Source: Methanobacterium sp. Maddingley MBC34 (GTDB taxonomy: Archaea > Methanobacteriota > Methanobacteria > Methanobacteriales > Methanobacteriaceae). From it: DNA of 64,000 bases. The stretch spans positions 20,412-84,411 of the forward strand of contig AMGN01000006.1 in assembly GCA_000309865.1 (NCBI GenBank), read 5' to 3'. The notes below the pieces were generated by a model that had not been told where the DNA came from, searched no databases, and saw only the letters and a program-made list of their open reading frames with translations. Shown piece after piece: positions 43,904-58,209 of the stretch. The position numbers and the translations under genes are program-made. Every line of letters begins with the position of its first letter. Position 1 is the stretch's first letter.

Positions 43904-44668
43904 TTATTTACGGAAAACATCGTATTTTTTGGGTCTTATTAATGGTTTTATGGTGGCAGATTCACTTCGGAGTTTCTGGAAGTAGTTAACACCACGGATG
44001 ATAACCACTGGTATCCCCTCACTGGCTTGACCCATCACCAGAGAAGCTGCAGAGGATAGTTCATCAGCCACGGCAATGTTGGTAGTTTTAAGTTCCCTAT
44101 CATATAAATCAAGTTCACCGCAACGATCCCAGATTGGTAACATTCCAGAAATACCTATGGCTGTTCCAATAGCTCCTTCACGGAATGCTCTGCCCTGTGT
44201 GTCAGATATTATTACTGCAACACGTTTACCAGTATTTTTTTCTAATTGTTCCCTTATCATTTGGGCACTGTTATCTGGATCTAGAGGTATGGGTGTTGCC
44301 AGCCCCTTATCCACATTAGATTCATCTATACCTGCATTGGCACACACAAAACCATGTTTAGTTTCTGAAATAATGAAGTCCGGTCCAACCTTAACGATTT
44401 CATTTGACTCCTGGATTATTGCTTCAACCAGTTCAGCATCTTTCATGGTTAGTTCAGCAATTTCTCTGGCATGTTGGCTTGGTTTGACATTTTCCAAATG
44501 AATTAAATGGCCTTCGGCTTTGGCCACTGCAGTTTCAGCAATAATCAGAATATCTTCGTCATCCAGTTGAATGTCCTGTAGTTCTGCAGCCTTTAAGATA
44601 AGTCGAGATAGATCATCACCCGTTTTAATGAGGGGAATGCCTTTGAGTCCTATAATTTTGATTTCCAT
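43904..44668 (-). CDS. cofE: Coenzyme F420-0:L-glutamate ligase
   Basis: 254 residues from ATG 44668, since the family starts with a strand like EIKIIGLKGIPLIKTGDDL. An in-frame upstream ATG at 44695 would add nine atypical residues. AETAVAKAEGH, ETKHGFVCANAGIDESNV, VAVIISDTQGRAFREGAIGTAIG, ADELSSAASLVMGQASEGIP and IIRGVNY are the GTP, metal and glutamate-binding blocks. It adds glutamates to F420-0 with GTP. Only the archaeal ligase core is present; the nitroreductase domain of bacterial FbiB is absent, as expected. Confidence 0.94.
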   Translation of the reverse strand: MEIKIIGLKGIPLIKTGDDLSRLILKAAELQDIQLDDEDILIIAETAVAKAEGHLIHLENVKPSQHAREIAELTMKDAELVEAIIQESNEIVKVGPDFIISETKHGFVCANAGIDESNVDKGLATPIPLDPDNSAQMIREQLEKNTGKRVAVIISDTQGRAFREGAIGTAIGISGMLPIWDRCGELDLYDRELKTTNIAVADELSSAASLVMGQASEGIPVVIIRGVNYFQKLRSESATIKPLIRPKKYDVFRK

Positions 44669-44811
44669 AGTTTCACAGGATATGATAGTTTTCAATAGCC
44701 TATTTTTGTCATTGGTTTAGGTAATTCACTGATTACAATTAAACAGTAATGTTATGTTTTTGAAAATGTTTAATATTGAAAAAAATTGTTGGAAAAAAAT
44801 CTTTTGACCCA

Positions 44812-45414
44812 TTAAATTGAATCCAATTTCCAGTTGTCTTTACCGAATGCAGCTGCAGAAGTTACTGGATTGGTGAACTGAGAGAACTTGCCTTGATCCA
44901 TTATGAATTGGGCAGCTTCAGATACATTACCTGCAGTAAATTCTACTTTATTAGGTTGGATGTGTTCATAAGTGGCAATGTAACTGGATTCACCCTCTGG
45001 GACCTTTTCCACCTGGACTTTTTCATGGGTAACTATGCCAATGTATGATTCTCCATCTAGTGTGGTAGCCCCTGCAATCCGGGGAGTGTTAAAGTCATCT
45101 TTCTCGTAGTCCATGGTCATGAGTGAAAGGGCCAGTGAATCCCGGATACTCATACCGGATGCGATTTTTTCGGCTATTACATCGGTGTGGGAACCATTGG
45201 AAACCACTGCCACATCGTCCACCAGACGGATACAATTGTAGGCGATGTATGGACTTACAAAAACATCCTTTTCATATCCTTCCTTTGGAACCACAGCCAC
45301 CCGTTCATGGAATGTGCTGGTCATCCTGTTGGGAAAGGAACGGCTGGATACCCTATACGCCACAAAGTTGCCTGTTTCATTACTTCCAACTGCCAATATT
45401 CTTCCTAGATACAT
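44812..45414 (-). CDS. purO: Archaeal IMP cyclohydrolase
   Basis: 200 residues, the usual length. YLGRILAVG at the N-terminus, YRVSSRSFPNR, FVSPYIAYNCIRLV, VSNGSHTD and TPRIAGA are conserved PurO blocks of the Ntn-hydrolase-like fold. It closes FAICAR to IMP, the last step of purine synthesis, and replaces the PurH cyclohydrolase in archaea. AAGGTGAAATAA precedes the ATG. It heads the minus-strand cofactor run and supplies purine for GTP, the substrate of GCH III downstream, though cotranscription is not certain. Confidence 0.94.
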   Translation of the reverse strand: MYLGRILAVGSNETGNFVAYRVSSRSFPNRMTSTFHERVAVVPKEGYEKDVFVSPYIAYNCIRLVDDVAVVSNGSHTDVIAEKIASGMSIRDSLALSLMTMDYEKDDFNTPRIAGATTLDGESYIGIVTHEKVQVEKVPEGESSYIATYEHIQPNKVEFTAGNVSEAAQFIMDQGKFSQFTNPVTSAAAFGKDNWKLDSI

Positions 45415-45561
45415 TTATTTCACCTTTTCAAATCTTTAATCTTTCAATTTTAAAGTGAGTATGCAATCTAAAGAGTTATAATCCTAGATATCTGCAAACC
45501 TCATAAAGAGTGCACTAATTGTACTTTGTAACTATGTATCAAATATAGTAATAGTTGTAGG

Positions 45562-45954
<393 letters not shown>

Positions 45955-46066
45955 CTTCAAATCCCCTTATGAATATTTATTGTAATTGAATGAATTTATT
46001 GTATTATGAATAAATTAATTGATTTAATTTTAGTTTATGAAATATGAATCATTTTAATAATATTTT

Positions 46067-46909
46067 TTATTGTTTTAGTTTACTCTCCACTATCCTCACT
46101 TCAGTATTGCATTTTTCCTTAATTATATTGCCGATACTTTTCTCTAACCTATGGGGGTTCAGTGAAATCCAGATGTTGGCATCTTTATCCGGATGAAGTT
46201 CCTTCACTTCTAAAATACCATCAGATTCTTTTAAGGCACTAATTGCATTTTCAACATCTGAATCCACTTTTATACGCATTTCTGCAGTTCGCCAGTTGGT
46301 CATTTTTTTAGCGATCTCTATTTTATCCAGTTCATTCTCTATTTTGCTGTTGATATGGGTGTAGAGTGGAAGGATGATTATGGCCACGGCCAAACCTGCG
46401 ATGGTAGTTATAAGTGCCACGTAAATACCCTCAGCCATACCAGTAGGGCTGGCATTAACTCCCATGGCTTTGAAAGTGTACCACATCCCCAGCACAGTCC
46501 CAATTAACCCTAAAAGAGGAGCTATTTCAATAATGGTCCGAATAGTATCCATGCCTTTGGTCATACGGCTCATTTCCACAATGAAAACCCTTTCCATGGC
46601 ATCTTCAACTTCTTGATTGTTACGAAAACCGATTTTAAGGGCTTCGGCAACTATTTTAGAAATAGGATTCTGGTAACGTCCTATGGAACGTAATGCTTCC
46701 AGAGAACCGCCCCTTTCCATGGCTTTGTTCACTTCGCCCATGATCTGGGGTAAACCTACCTGGGATATCTTGCGCAGATAGTATATCTTTTCTGCAGAAT
46801 AAAAAATACCATAAATCCCTATTATGGTAATGATGTAGGTGATGACTCCTCCACTTTTGAACATCTCCAGTATGGTGGCAAAGGAGCCTGCGAAAAATTC
46901 GTAAATCAT
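46067..46909 (-). CDS. exbB: MotA/TolQ/ExbB proton channel family protein
   Basis: 280 residues. Membrane helices at about 20-40, 128-150 and 163-185. The helix 2-3 region has the family block IAPLLGLIGTVLGMWYTFKAM and GIYVALITTIAGLAVAIIILPLY. It forms the stator-like channel with ExbD. The C-terminal 90 residues (from about 195) are soluble and longer than in bacterial ExbB, with an alternating strand/helix pattern that might be an additional domain. It starts one base after the rnhB stop, so the two are cotranscribed. Confidence 0.9.
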   Translation of the reverse strand: MIYEFFAGSFATILEMFKSGGVITYIITIIGIYGIFYSAEKIYYLRKISQVGLPQIMGEVNKAMERGGSLEALRSIGRYQNPISKIVAEALKIGFRNNQEVEDAMERVFIVEMSRMTKGMDTIRTIIEIAPLLGLIGTVLGMWYTFKAMGVNASPTGMAEGIYVALITTIAGLAVAIIILPLYTHINSKIENELDKIEIAKKMTNWRTAEMRIKVDSDVENAISALKESDGILEVKELHPDKDANIWISLNPHRLEKSIGNIIKEKCNTEVRIVESKLKQ

Positions 46910-46910
46910 C

Positions 46911-47525
46911 TTATCCTCTTATTCTTTCAATTGTTGCCCAGGAACTGCGTACAAAGTCCGGTAGCTCCTCTCCAGGGGGCATTGTTTTCAAAAACTCAAT
47001 GGTTTTAGGGTCACTGGGATAACCAGATCCCACATTTTCATATGTTTTTCGGATATCCTGTATGGCCCGGTCACGTTCCACTTTGGCTATTATGGAAGCT
47101 GCAGAGACAATGGGGTAACGATCATCTGCCTTATGTTCTGCTACCACTCTGAGTTGAGAGTGCATGGTTTCCAGTTCGCTGGTTAATCTTTCTGGTTTAA
47201 CATCCATGGAATCAATGAAACAGGTGGAAGCATTGGCATCACCGATGATGCGATTAATAGCGATTTTTTCAATCTCATTCAGATTAACATCACGGGATCG
47301 TAGTGTATCTATGTCATGGGCAGTGATGTGCACAGTATGACATTCTGCAATTCGTTTTATCTTCCGTGATAAAACAATTCTCCTTTTGGGGGAAACCTTT
47401 TTGGAATCCTTTAAACCGAGTCTTTCAAGATATTTAACCCGATCATTTTCCACGGCAACACCACAAACAACCAGGGGTCCTAAAACGGATCCCCTACCTG
47501 CTTCGTCTATTCCTAATATTTTCAT
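46911..47525 (-). CDS. rnhB: Ribonuclease HII
   Basis: 204 residues. The catalytic DEDD set is visible: D6 and E7 in GIDEAGRGSVLGP, D in CFIDSMD (near residue 102) and D in KADDRYPIVSAASIIAK (near 133). The GRG loop that recognises the RNA-DNA junction is intact. It removes RNA from RNA:DNA hybrids and single ribonucleotides from DNA. The usual family start MKILGIDEAGRG fits the ATG, although only a weak ribosome binding site is present. It is coupled to exbB downstream. Confidence 0.94.
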   Translation of the reverse strand: MKILGIDEAGRGSVLGPLVVCGVAVENDRVKYLERLGLKDSKKVSPKRRIVLSRKIKRIAECHTVHITAHDIDTLRSRDVNLNEIEKIAINRIIGDANASTCFIDSMDVKPERLTSELETMHSQLRVVAEHKADDRYPIVSAASIIAKVERDRAIQDIRKTYENVGSGYPSDPKTIEFLKTMPPGEELPDFVRSSWATIERIRG

Positions 47526-47634
47526 AAAGTCTTTGTTTAATTTTAATTTTAAAAAAATGGGATGTGAATACCCTTTTTATGAAAACTTCTTTCGAAGGGC
47601 AAACACAACTTCTGATATTACAGTATCTGGCTAT

Positions 47635-48708
47635 TTATTTCATGGCTTTAAGACGTACTTCTGGTTCCAGTGCACGTGGTTCTGCAGCCACAATTGCAGT
47701 TCCTTTAGCAACCACAGTCATTGGATCATCTGATATCTCCACAGGTACACCTACTTCCTCATAGATACGTTCTTTGAGTCCTTTAAGCTGTGAAGTTCCA
47801 CCTACTACCACGGTTTTGTTGTAAACACCGGAAATAAGTTCGGGTGACATTCTTTCTAAGACTTTTGCCAGGGCTTCTACCAATTTAACAATAATTGGTT
47901 CAGCAGCATCTGCCACAAGATGGGAATCTATCTCCACTTTTTCTGGTTTGTTGGTTGCCATTGACTTACCAATGACTTCGGTTTTACCATTTTCCCCATC
48001 AGTTTCAGAATGAACCATTCCCACTTCTATTTTGGCTTTTTCAGCTTCATGGATACCGATTTCTACATTGTAGATTTCTTTCACTTTTTCAACAATGTTG
48101 TAATCTATATCATCTCCACCACTGCGTATGGTTTCAATATCAGTTATTCCACCAAGTGAGATAACCACTACATCACTGGATCCAGCGCCTATATCGATGA
48201 CCATGGTACCAGAGGCTTCTGCAATGGGAAGACCAGCGCCTATTGCTGCTGCCAGCCCTTCACTTATCACTAGAACGTAGTTAGCTCCTGCTTTTTTCCC
48301 AATATCTTCGACTGCTTTTTTCTCCACTTCAGAGGCGTCTCCAGGGATACCTACAACAATGCGGTCAATATTTGCAGTGTCTTCTCCTGAACCCAGATCC
48401 ATGGCGTAAAGTAAAAGGGATTCTGCTTGGGCAATGCTTTCAATAACTCCTTGCCTGAGTGGTCTTACTGCAATAATATCTTCTGGGGTTCTTCCAAGCA
48501 TGGCTTTAGCTTCTTCACCAACTGCCAGTACGTAACCTGGGTCTTCTTTCTTAACAGCTACTACTGATGGTATTTTGAATAAATCAAATTTATCTCCTGA
48601 TGGTCTGGCCACCACGGTGTTAAGAGTCCCTAAGTCTATGCCCAAAGTGTTGGACAAAGCTTGTTTTTTATCATCTTCTACTTCATCTTTTTTACCGAAA
48701 CCGAACAT
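47635..48708 (-). CDS. mreB: MreB-like actin
   Basis: 357 residues. Actin-fold nucleotide motifs: phosphate 1 LGIDLGTLNTVV (about 22-33), VLAVGEEAKAMLGRTP and VRPLRQGVI, phosphate 2 MVIDIGAGSSDVVVISLGG (about 169-187) and adenosine VVVGGTSQLKGL (about 305-316). The segment order and length are those of MreB; it lacks the HSP70 substrate domain. A charged N-terminal extension (FGFGKKDEVEDDKK) could be a membrane-attachment or interaction tail. GGAGG precedes the ATG. It likely guides wall synthesis in these pseudomurein-bearing rods. Confidence 0.9.
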   Translation of the reverse strand: MFGFGKKDEVEDDKKQALSNTLGIDLGTLNTVVARPSGDKFDLFKIPSVVAVKKEDPGYVLAVGEEAKAMLGRTPEDIIAVRPLRQGVIESIAQAESLLLYAMDLGSGEDTANIDRIVVGIPGDASEVEKKAVEDIGKKAGANYVLVISEGLAAAIGAGLPIAEASGTMVIDIGAGSSDVVVISLGGITDIETIRSGGDDIDYNIVEKVKEIYNVEIGIHEAEKAKIEVGMVHSETDGENGKTEVIGKSMATNKPEKVEIDSHLVADAAEPIIVKLVEALAKVLERMSPELISGVYNKTVVVGGTSQLKGLKERIYEEVGVPVEISDDPMTVVAKGTAIVAAEPRALEPEVRLKAMK

Positions 48709-48772
48709 TTTAATCCTCCTATGGATTTCTATTACATTTTACTTCTTTAAAATTACATTCTAAAATTACATT

Positions 48773-49399
<627 letters not shown>

Positions 49400-49799
49400 C
49401 AGTTACCACTTTTATTAAAATTGAATTAGCACTTTTTTGGTAAGTTAGTATACAATAAATAAGTTCAGCATATTAATTTGATTTCTATATATATTAAGTA
49501 AATGGTTAAATTTTCAATAAATTTTTTTGAATTGTTATGTGAGTTTATGTTAAATAATATGAATTAATTAAATTTGAAGCTAATTTTCGAGATATATGAA
49601 ACTACTTTTAATTTCTCAATAATATATAAGTAAAGGGTTGAATTACCATTAATCTCTAATAAATTTATAAGTAAATGATTAAAGCTACTATCATATGCTT
49701 ACGGTATATATATTTTTACAATATGCTGGTGATGACCTTTGGGCCTAAGGCCAGCATACAACATTAATCAACCTAAATTTTTGATAACAGGGATATCAC
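49400..49799. other. Divergent intergenic region with three imperfect repeats
   Basis: 400 AT-rich bases between the mreB-side operon and asd. Contains three similar words (core AAGTAAA followed by a G-containing GTTGAA-like part) at 49491-49510, 49624-49642 and 49664-49683. A TATA-like TATATATATTTTT is near 49705. No ORF. Confidence 0.6.
49491..49683 (+). repeat. Three spaced imperfect 19-20 bp repeats upstream of asd
   Basis: Copies: ATATTAAGTAAATGGTTAAA, ATATAAGTAAAGGGTTGAA and TTTATAAGTAAATGATTAAA. Same orientation, spaced about 115 and 20 bases apart. They may be binding sites for a regulator of envelope lipid genes (inference). Confidence 0.45.
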
Positions 49800-50468
<669 letters not shown>

Positions 50469-50501
50469 AAATAGACTTATAATTAATATCGGAGTATAAA
50501 T

Positions 50502-52608
<2,107 letters not shown>

Positions 52609-52653
52609 GAAGAAATAATATTTTTCTTCTTTTCAATGATTTTTTAGGAGAAG

Positions 52654-53613
52654 ATGGTTGAGATGAACATCAACAGAGTATTTGTGGCTTTAATCCTCTT
52701 ACTAGTGCTTTTTAGCTTTTCATTAACTTCTTCGGCAGCTTCATGGGATTCATCTTCAGGAGATCAACAAGCATGGGTTCAAGAACAAAGCTCAGAGGTA
52801 CTGTTCACTTATTTAGAGTCTACTATAACTGTAACTATCAAAAATAACAATGACCATGTCGAATATTTCAAGATTAGTCAAAATTATCCGTTAGGAAATG
52901 GTACTGATACTCTAACTTGGAAAATAGCATGGACTAACCCTTCTGCATTAAAAATGATTAAATATCAGTCTGACATTGACGCAGATGATCTGGGCTGGAA
53001 AATCCAACCCGGGGAAACTAAAACTGTCTCATTTAAACTGGTTGCATATCCCGCGATGACATCATCTGCTCCAAAGTATATCGCACAACCTGGGGAGACA
53101 AACACCAGCACTTTTTGGCCCCTTTTAAATGAACCGGGTTTACAAGCCTCATGGTTCCTTCCTAATGAAATTGAATACTTGAATCCAAGTTTAGATCTTG
53201 TATCGTGGAATGGTCATTTCTGTTTCTGGATAAAAAATTATGATACAACAAATCCAAAGGTATCTGGAATAGTGAGGGCACCAATTGTCCCAATTGATTC
53301 AAATCTCACCTATAGTAATCCCCAAATAACCTACACTGATAAAGAGGTACCATGGGCGAATACTGCAGCCTGGGATGTAATTTTATACCCTGGTCAAAGT
53401 AAACACTATTCTTACACTTATCAGTGGCCGGCAACATCCTCCAGTTCATATAAAGGAAGTGCATCTTCAGCATCATATAACATTCCCACTAGTGCTGCAG
53501 CCTCCACAAATGCTTCTGTACCTACATCGCAAACAGGTCTTCCCTTCGGTTTATTTGTAGTTGGAGCAATCATCATAGCTGGTGGTGTAACTTACGCCAA
53601 GTTCTTCCGATGA
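52654..53613 (+). CDS. Secreted surface protein with sorting-like tail, next to a sortase
   Basis: 319 residues (or 316 from the second ATG at 52663). A signal peptide (about 1-30, ending in SSAA) leads into a beta-rich ectodomain rich in Trp, Asn and Thr. A Ser/Ala-rich stalk (about 265-290) follows. The tail is VPTSQTGLPFG, a hydrophobic segment (GLFVVGAIIIAGGVTYA) and the basic end KFFR. The layout signal peptide, stalk, TG-x-P motif, membrane span and basic end is that of a sortase substrate, and a sortase gene follows 160 bases downstream. The ectodomain (WxIQPGETKTVSFKLVAYP) resembles a bacterial-Ig-like fold. It is related in plan, not obviously in sequence, to the protein at 30.2 kb. 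Confidence 0.8.
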   Translation: MVEMNINRVFVALILLLVLFSFSLTSSAASWDSSSGDQQAWVQEQSSEVLFTYLESTITVTIKNNNDHVEYFKISQNYPLGNGTDTLTWKIAWTNPSALKMIKYQSDIDADDLGWKIQPGETKTVSFKLVAYPAMTSSAPKYIAQPGETNTSTFWPLLNEPGLQASWFLPNEIEYLNPSLDLVSWNGHFCFWIKNYDTTNPKVSGIVRAPIVPIDSNLTYSNPQITYTDKEVPWANTAAWDVILYPGQSKHYSYTYQWPATSSSSYKGSASSASYNIPTSAAASTNASVPTSQTGLPFGLFVVGAIIIAGGVTYAKFFR

Positions 53614-53773
53614 GTGGAGTTCGGAAATATTAATTCAGTAACTTCCCACTGACTAGTATTAACTGTATATGAATTCAGTAACTGTTAGATCCATGATCTC
53701 ACCTAACATAGGAAGTATATTCAAAAATCGCACCCCATCAAGGTTCAAAAGATTGTATTACCAGTGAATTCAT

Positions 53774-54499
53774 ATGAAAATATCCACTTTTTTTATTATA
53801 GCCGGAATGGTCATTATCTCTATTTACGCACTGGTGGAAGTTAATTACTATTCTGCCACCCAGATCATTAGTCAACAACCTGGAGACACTCCTTACGTTA
53901 TTATTCCTAAAATTGGGGTTGATGAAGCCATAAACAACAGATCAGTGGATTATGGGATCTATCATGAACCTCAATCCGCCAAACCTGGCAGCGGTACTGT
54001 GGTTCTATTCGGACACCGCACACTACATGGATCTCCCTTCTTAAAGTTGGACCAGCTACAACCCGGTGATAACGTAACCCTTGAATGGCCTGGAATAGGT
54101 TATGTTGAATACACCATTGAAAACAGCACCATTGTACCTGCAGATTACCGGCTATCAATTGAACAGGGTAACGTGCTATTCCTAATAACCTGTTACCCTC
54201 TGGGATCAACCAAGGAAAGACTGATGATCAAGGCTAAACAGGGGAACATATATCCCATCAAAACTTCCAGAGTACCCAGTCAACAGCAGCATTATGCAAT
54301 CATTATAATCCTTGCATTTATGATAGGGGGTACTATTTTAAGTTATTTTTACCCGGTTAAAGAAGACAAGGTCATAATATTCATGGTGACAGTTGCTTTG
54401 ACCTTCTTCCTGGTGCTTGGTTATTTCTTCCCCACCCCTCCTGATACATTGGAGGCGAACATATCTCGAGTTAGTGATTTTTTAGGGTTAGGGTTCTAA
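53774..54499 (+). CDS. Class E-type sortase
   Basis: 241 residues. An N-terminal membrane segment (about 3-24) is followed by the sortase beta-barrel (about 35-160). The catalytic triad is present: H81 in LFGHRTLHGSPF, C140 in LITCYPLGS and R149 in TKERLMIK. Two more hydrophobic segments close the protein (about 172-195, 200-222), as in archaeal sortases. Sortases cleave a C-terminal motif and join proteins to the cell wall or to each other. GTGA lies six bases before the ATG. It is adjacent to a secreted protein with a matching tail. Confidence 0.9.
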   Translation: MKISTFFIIAGMVIISIYALVEVNYYSATQIISQQPGDTPYVIIPKIGVDEAINNRSVDYGIYHEPQSAKPGSGTVVLFGHRTLHGSPFLKLDQLQPGDNVTLEWPGIGYVEYTIENSTIVPADYRLSIEQGNVLFLITCYPLGSTKERLMIKAKQGNIYPIKTSRVPSQQQHYAIIIILAFMIGGTILSYFYPVKEDKVIIFMVTVALTFFLVLGYFFPTPPDTLEANISRVSDFLGLGF

Positions 54500-54733
54500 A
54501 ATCAATTTTTTAATGCTTTAATAATCTTTAATAATGGTATATCCTCAAGAAATTCATTTACATCGTTAATTTTTATCAAAATATTATTAATTGCTCGTTA
54601 TCTTGTGATGTGTGTAATCATGGGATTATTAATTTTTTCAATTATTCAGGGGTCAATGATTAACGGCTAATTAAATAGCATGGTCCATAATAACAATGTG
54701 CAGAAACATAAAATTTAAAATTAGGTGTTGAAG

Positions 54734-55099
54734 ATGAGTGACGAAAAATATTTCCAGAATATCACCATACGTGAACGAGCCATATTTGAAGGGGCCATTA
54801 CCATGGGAGCTCTTTTTCATCAGTTTGTGGGGACACCAGTAAGTATTGGGAGTGCGCCTTCTCTGGAAAAAGCCATGGAACAATCCCTAACATTACAACC
54901 ATGCATCAGTAGTGTTAAAGTACGAATTGATCGTGAAATGCTTGAAAAAGCCGAGAACGAGTATGAGTATCTTTCCCTTACTGGAGACATGCTGGATGTG
55001 AGAGTTGCCTCTCAGTACCAGGAAGCGAAGGTGGTGGTGCGCATGCACTATATTGAAGAGCTTCAGTACCCTTTGATGTATGTGGAAGAAGTGGATTAA
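54734..55099 (+). CDS. mptD: Archaeal dihydroneopterin aldolase
   Basis: 121 residues from ATG 54734 (GGTG six bases upstream). The family blocks are ERAIFEGAITMGALFHQFVGTP at the N-terminus, MEQSLTLQPCISSVKVRID and the C-terminal YPLMYVEEVD. MptD cleaves 7,8-dihydroneopterin to 6-hydroxymethyl-7,8-dihydropterin on the way to tetrahydromethanopterin. The length is as expected. It stands 163 bases before korD with its own site and may be separately expressed. Confidence 0.9.
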   Translation: MSDEKYFQNITIRERAIFEGAITMGALFHQFVGTPVSIGSAPSLEKAMEQSLTLQPCISSVKVRIDREMLEKAENEYEYLSLTGDMLDVRVASQYQEAKVVVRMHYIEELQYPLMYVEEVD

Positions 55100-55262
55100 A
55101 AATTTAAAAATCCATAATCTAATTGAACCCAAAATCTAATTGAAGATATTAAACTTAATCAAGTCCTTTAAGATGGAGTTTAGTGGCTTCAGTGAAGGAT
55201 GTAATCATCAACAATTATTTAAAATATCAAAGCTAATATTTATAAAAAAAATGGTAGATTTC

Positions 55263-56598
<1,336 letters not shown>

Positions 56599-56700
56599 TG
56601 ATTAATTTAGATAATTGGATTTAATTTAACATAAAATTAACATATATTTATAATTTAAACTAAAACTCTTTAAATCGACATAGATCAATTCAAACGAAAT

Positions 56701-56730
56701 AAATCAATTTCAATCAAATCAATTTCAATC
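56701..56730 (+). repeat. Perfect 15-bp tandem direct repeat upstream of korB
   Basis: AAATCAATTTCAATC is present twice back to back, in the 179-base gap between korA and korB. A related GATCAATTCAAAC precedes at 56682. An AT-rich TATA-like stretch (ATATATTTATAATTTAAAC) lies near 56642-56660. May be an operator of an internal promoter. Confidence 0.6.
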
Positions 56731-56777
56731 GGTATTAAATCATTATAATATATGTTTCATCCATGGAGATGGAGAAG

Positions 56778-57644
<867 letters not shown>

Positions 57645-57648
57645 TAAA

Positions 57649-58206
57649 TTGCGTAAAGAAATAAGAATAGCTGGATTTGGTGGTCAGGGAGTTATACTGG
57701 CTGGAATAGTCATAGGTAAAGCTGCAGCATTATACGATGGATTACATGCAGTTCAAACCCAATCCTATGGTCCGGAAGCACGAGGAGGTGCTTCCAGAAC
57801 AGAATTGGTTATCAGTGATGAAGAAATTGATTATCCTAAAGTACACCATCCAGACATATTCGTAGCCATGTCCCATGAGGCGTTAATAGCTTATTTGGAT
57901 GGATTGAAAAAGGGAGGTATCCTGATAATCGATCCAGACATGGTAATGGAGGATAAGATTCGTTCGTTTGTGGAAGAACATGATATTAAAGTTTACCATG
58001 CACCAGCCACCCGTACCGCTGATGAGAAGGTGGGCCTTCGGATCGTGGCCAATATCGTAATGATCGGTGCTATAACTGGCTTCACTAAGGTTATATCTGA
58101 AGAAGCAGCTCGTAACGCCATAACTGCCAGTGTCCCCCCGGGAACTGAGGAAAAAAATCTGTCTGCATTTGAAGCAGGAATGGAACTTTCCAGCCAGGAG
58201 GTTTAA
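57649..58206 (+). CDS. korC: 2-oxoglutarate:ferredoxin oxidoreductase, gamma subunit
   Basis: 185 residues with a TTG start (GGGGG nine bases upstream). GFGGQGVILAGIVIGKAA at about 8-25 and YGPEARGGASRTEL at about 43-56 are the gamma-domain signatures. It is the CoA-binding part of the KOR complex. Four bases separate it from korB and three from sucC. Confidence 0.92.
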   Translation: MRKEIRIAGFGGQGVILAGIVIGKAAALYDGLHAVQTQSYGPEARGGASRTELVISDEEIDYPKVHHPDIFVAMSHEALIAYLDGLKKGGILIIDPDMVMEDKIRSFVEEHDIKVYHAPATRTADEKVGLRIVANIVMIGAITGFTKVISEEAARNAITASVPPGTEEKNLSAFEAGMELSSQEV

Positions 58207-58209
58207 AAT

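Noticed and set aside
44076..44501. 141-codon frame opposite cofE
   Set aside because: Shadow of a well-supported enzyme gene; low-complexity Ser-rich translation.
53691..53766. 24-codon ORF before the sortase gene
   Set aside because: Separated by an in-frame stop from the sortase, lacks a site and has no recognisable feature.
54607..54669. 20-codon hydrophobic ORF (MCVIMGLLIF) before mptD
   Set aside because: No ribosome binding site; length and composition are expected by chance.
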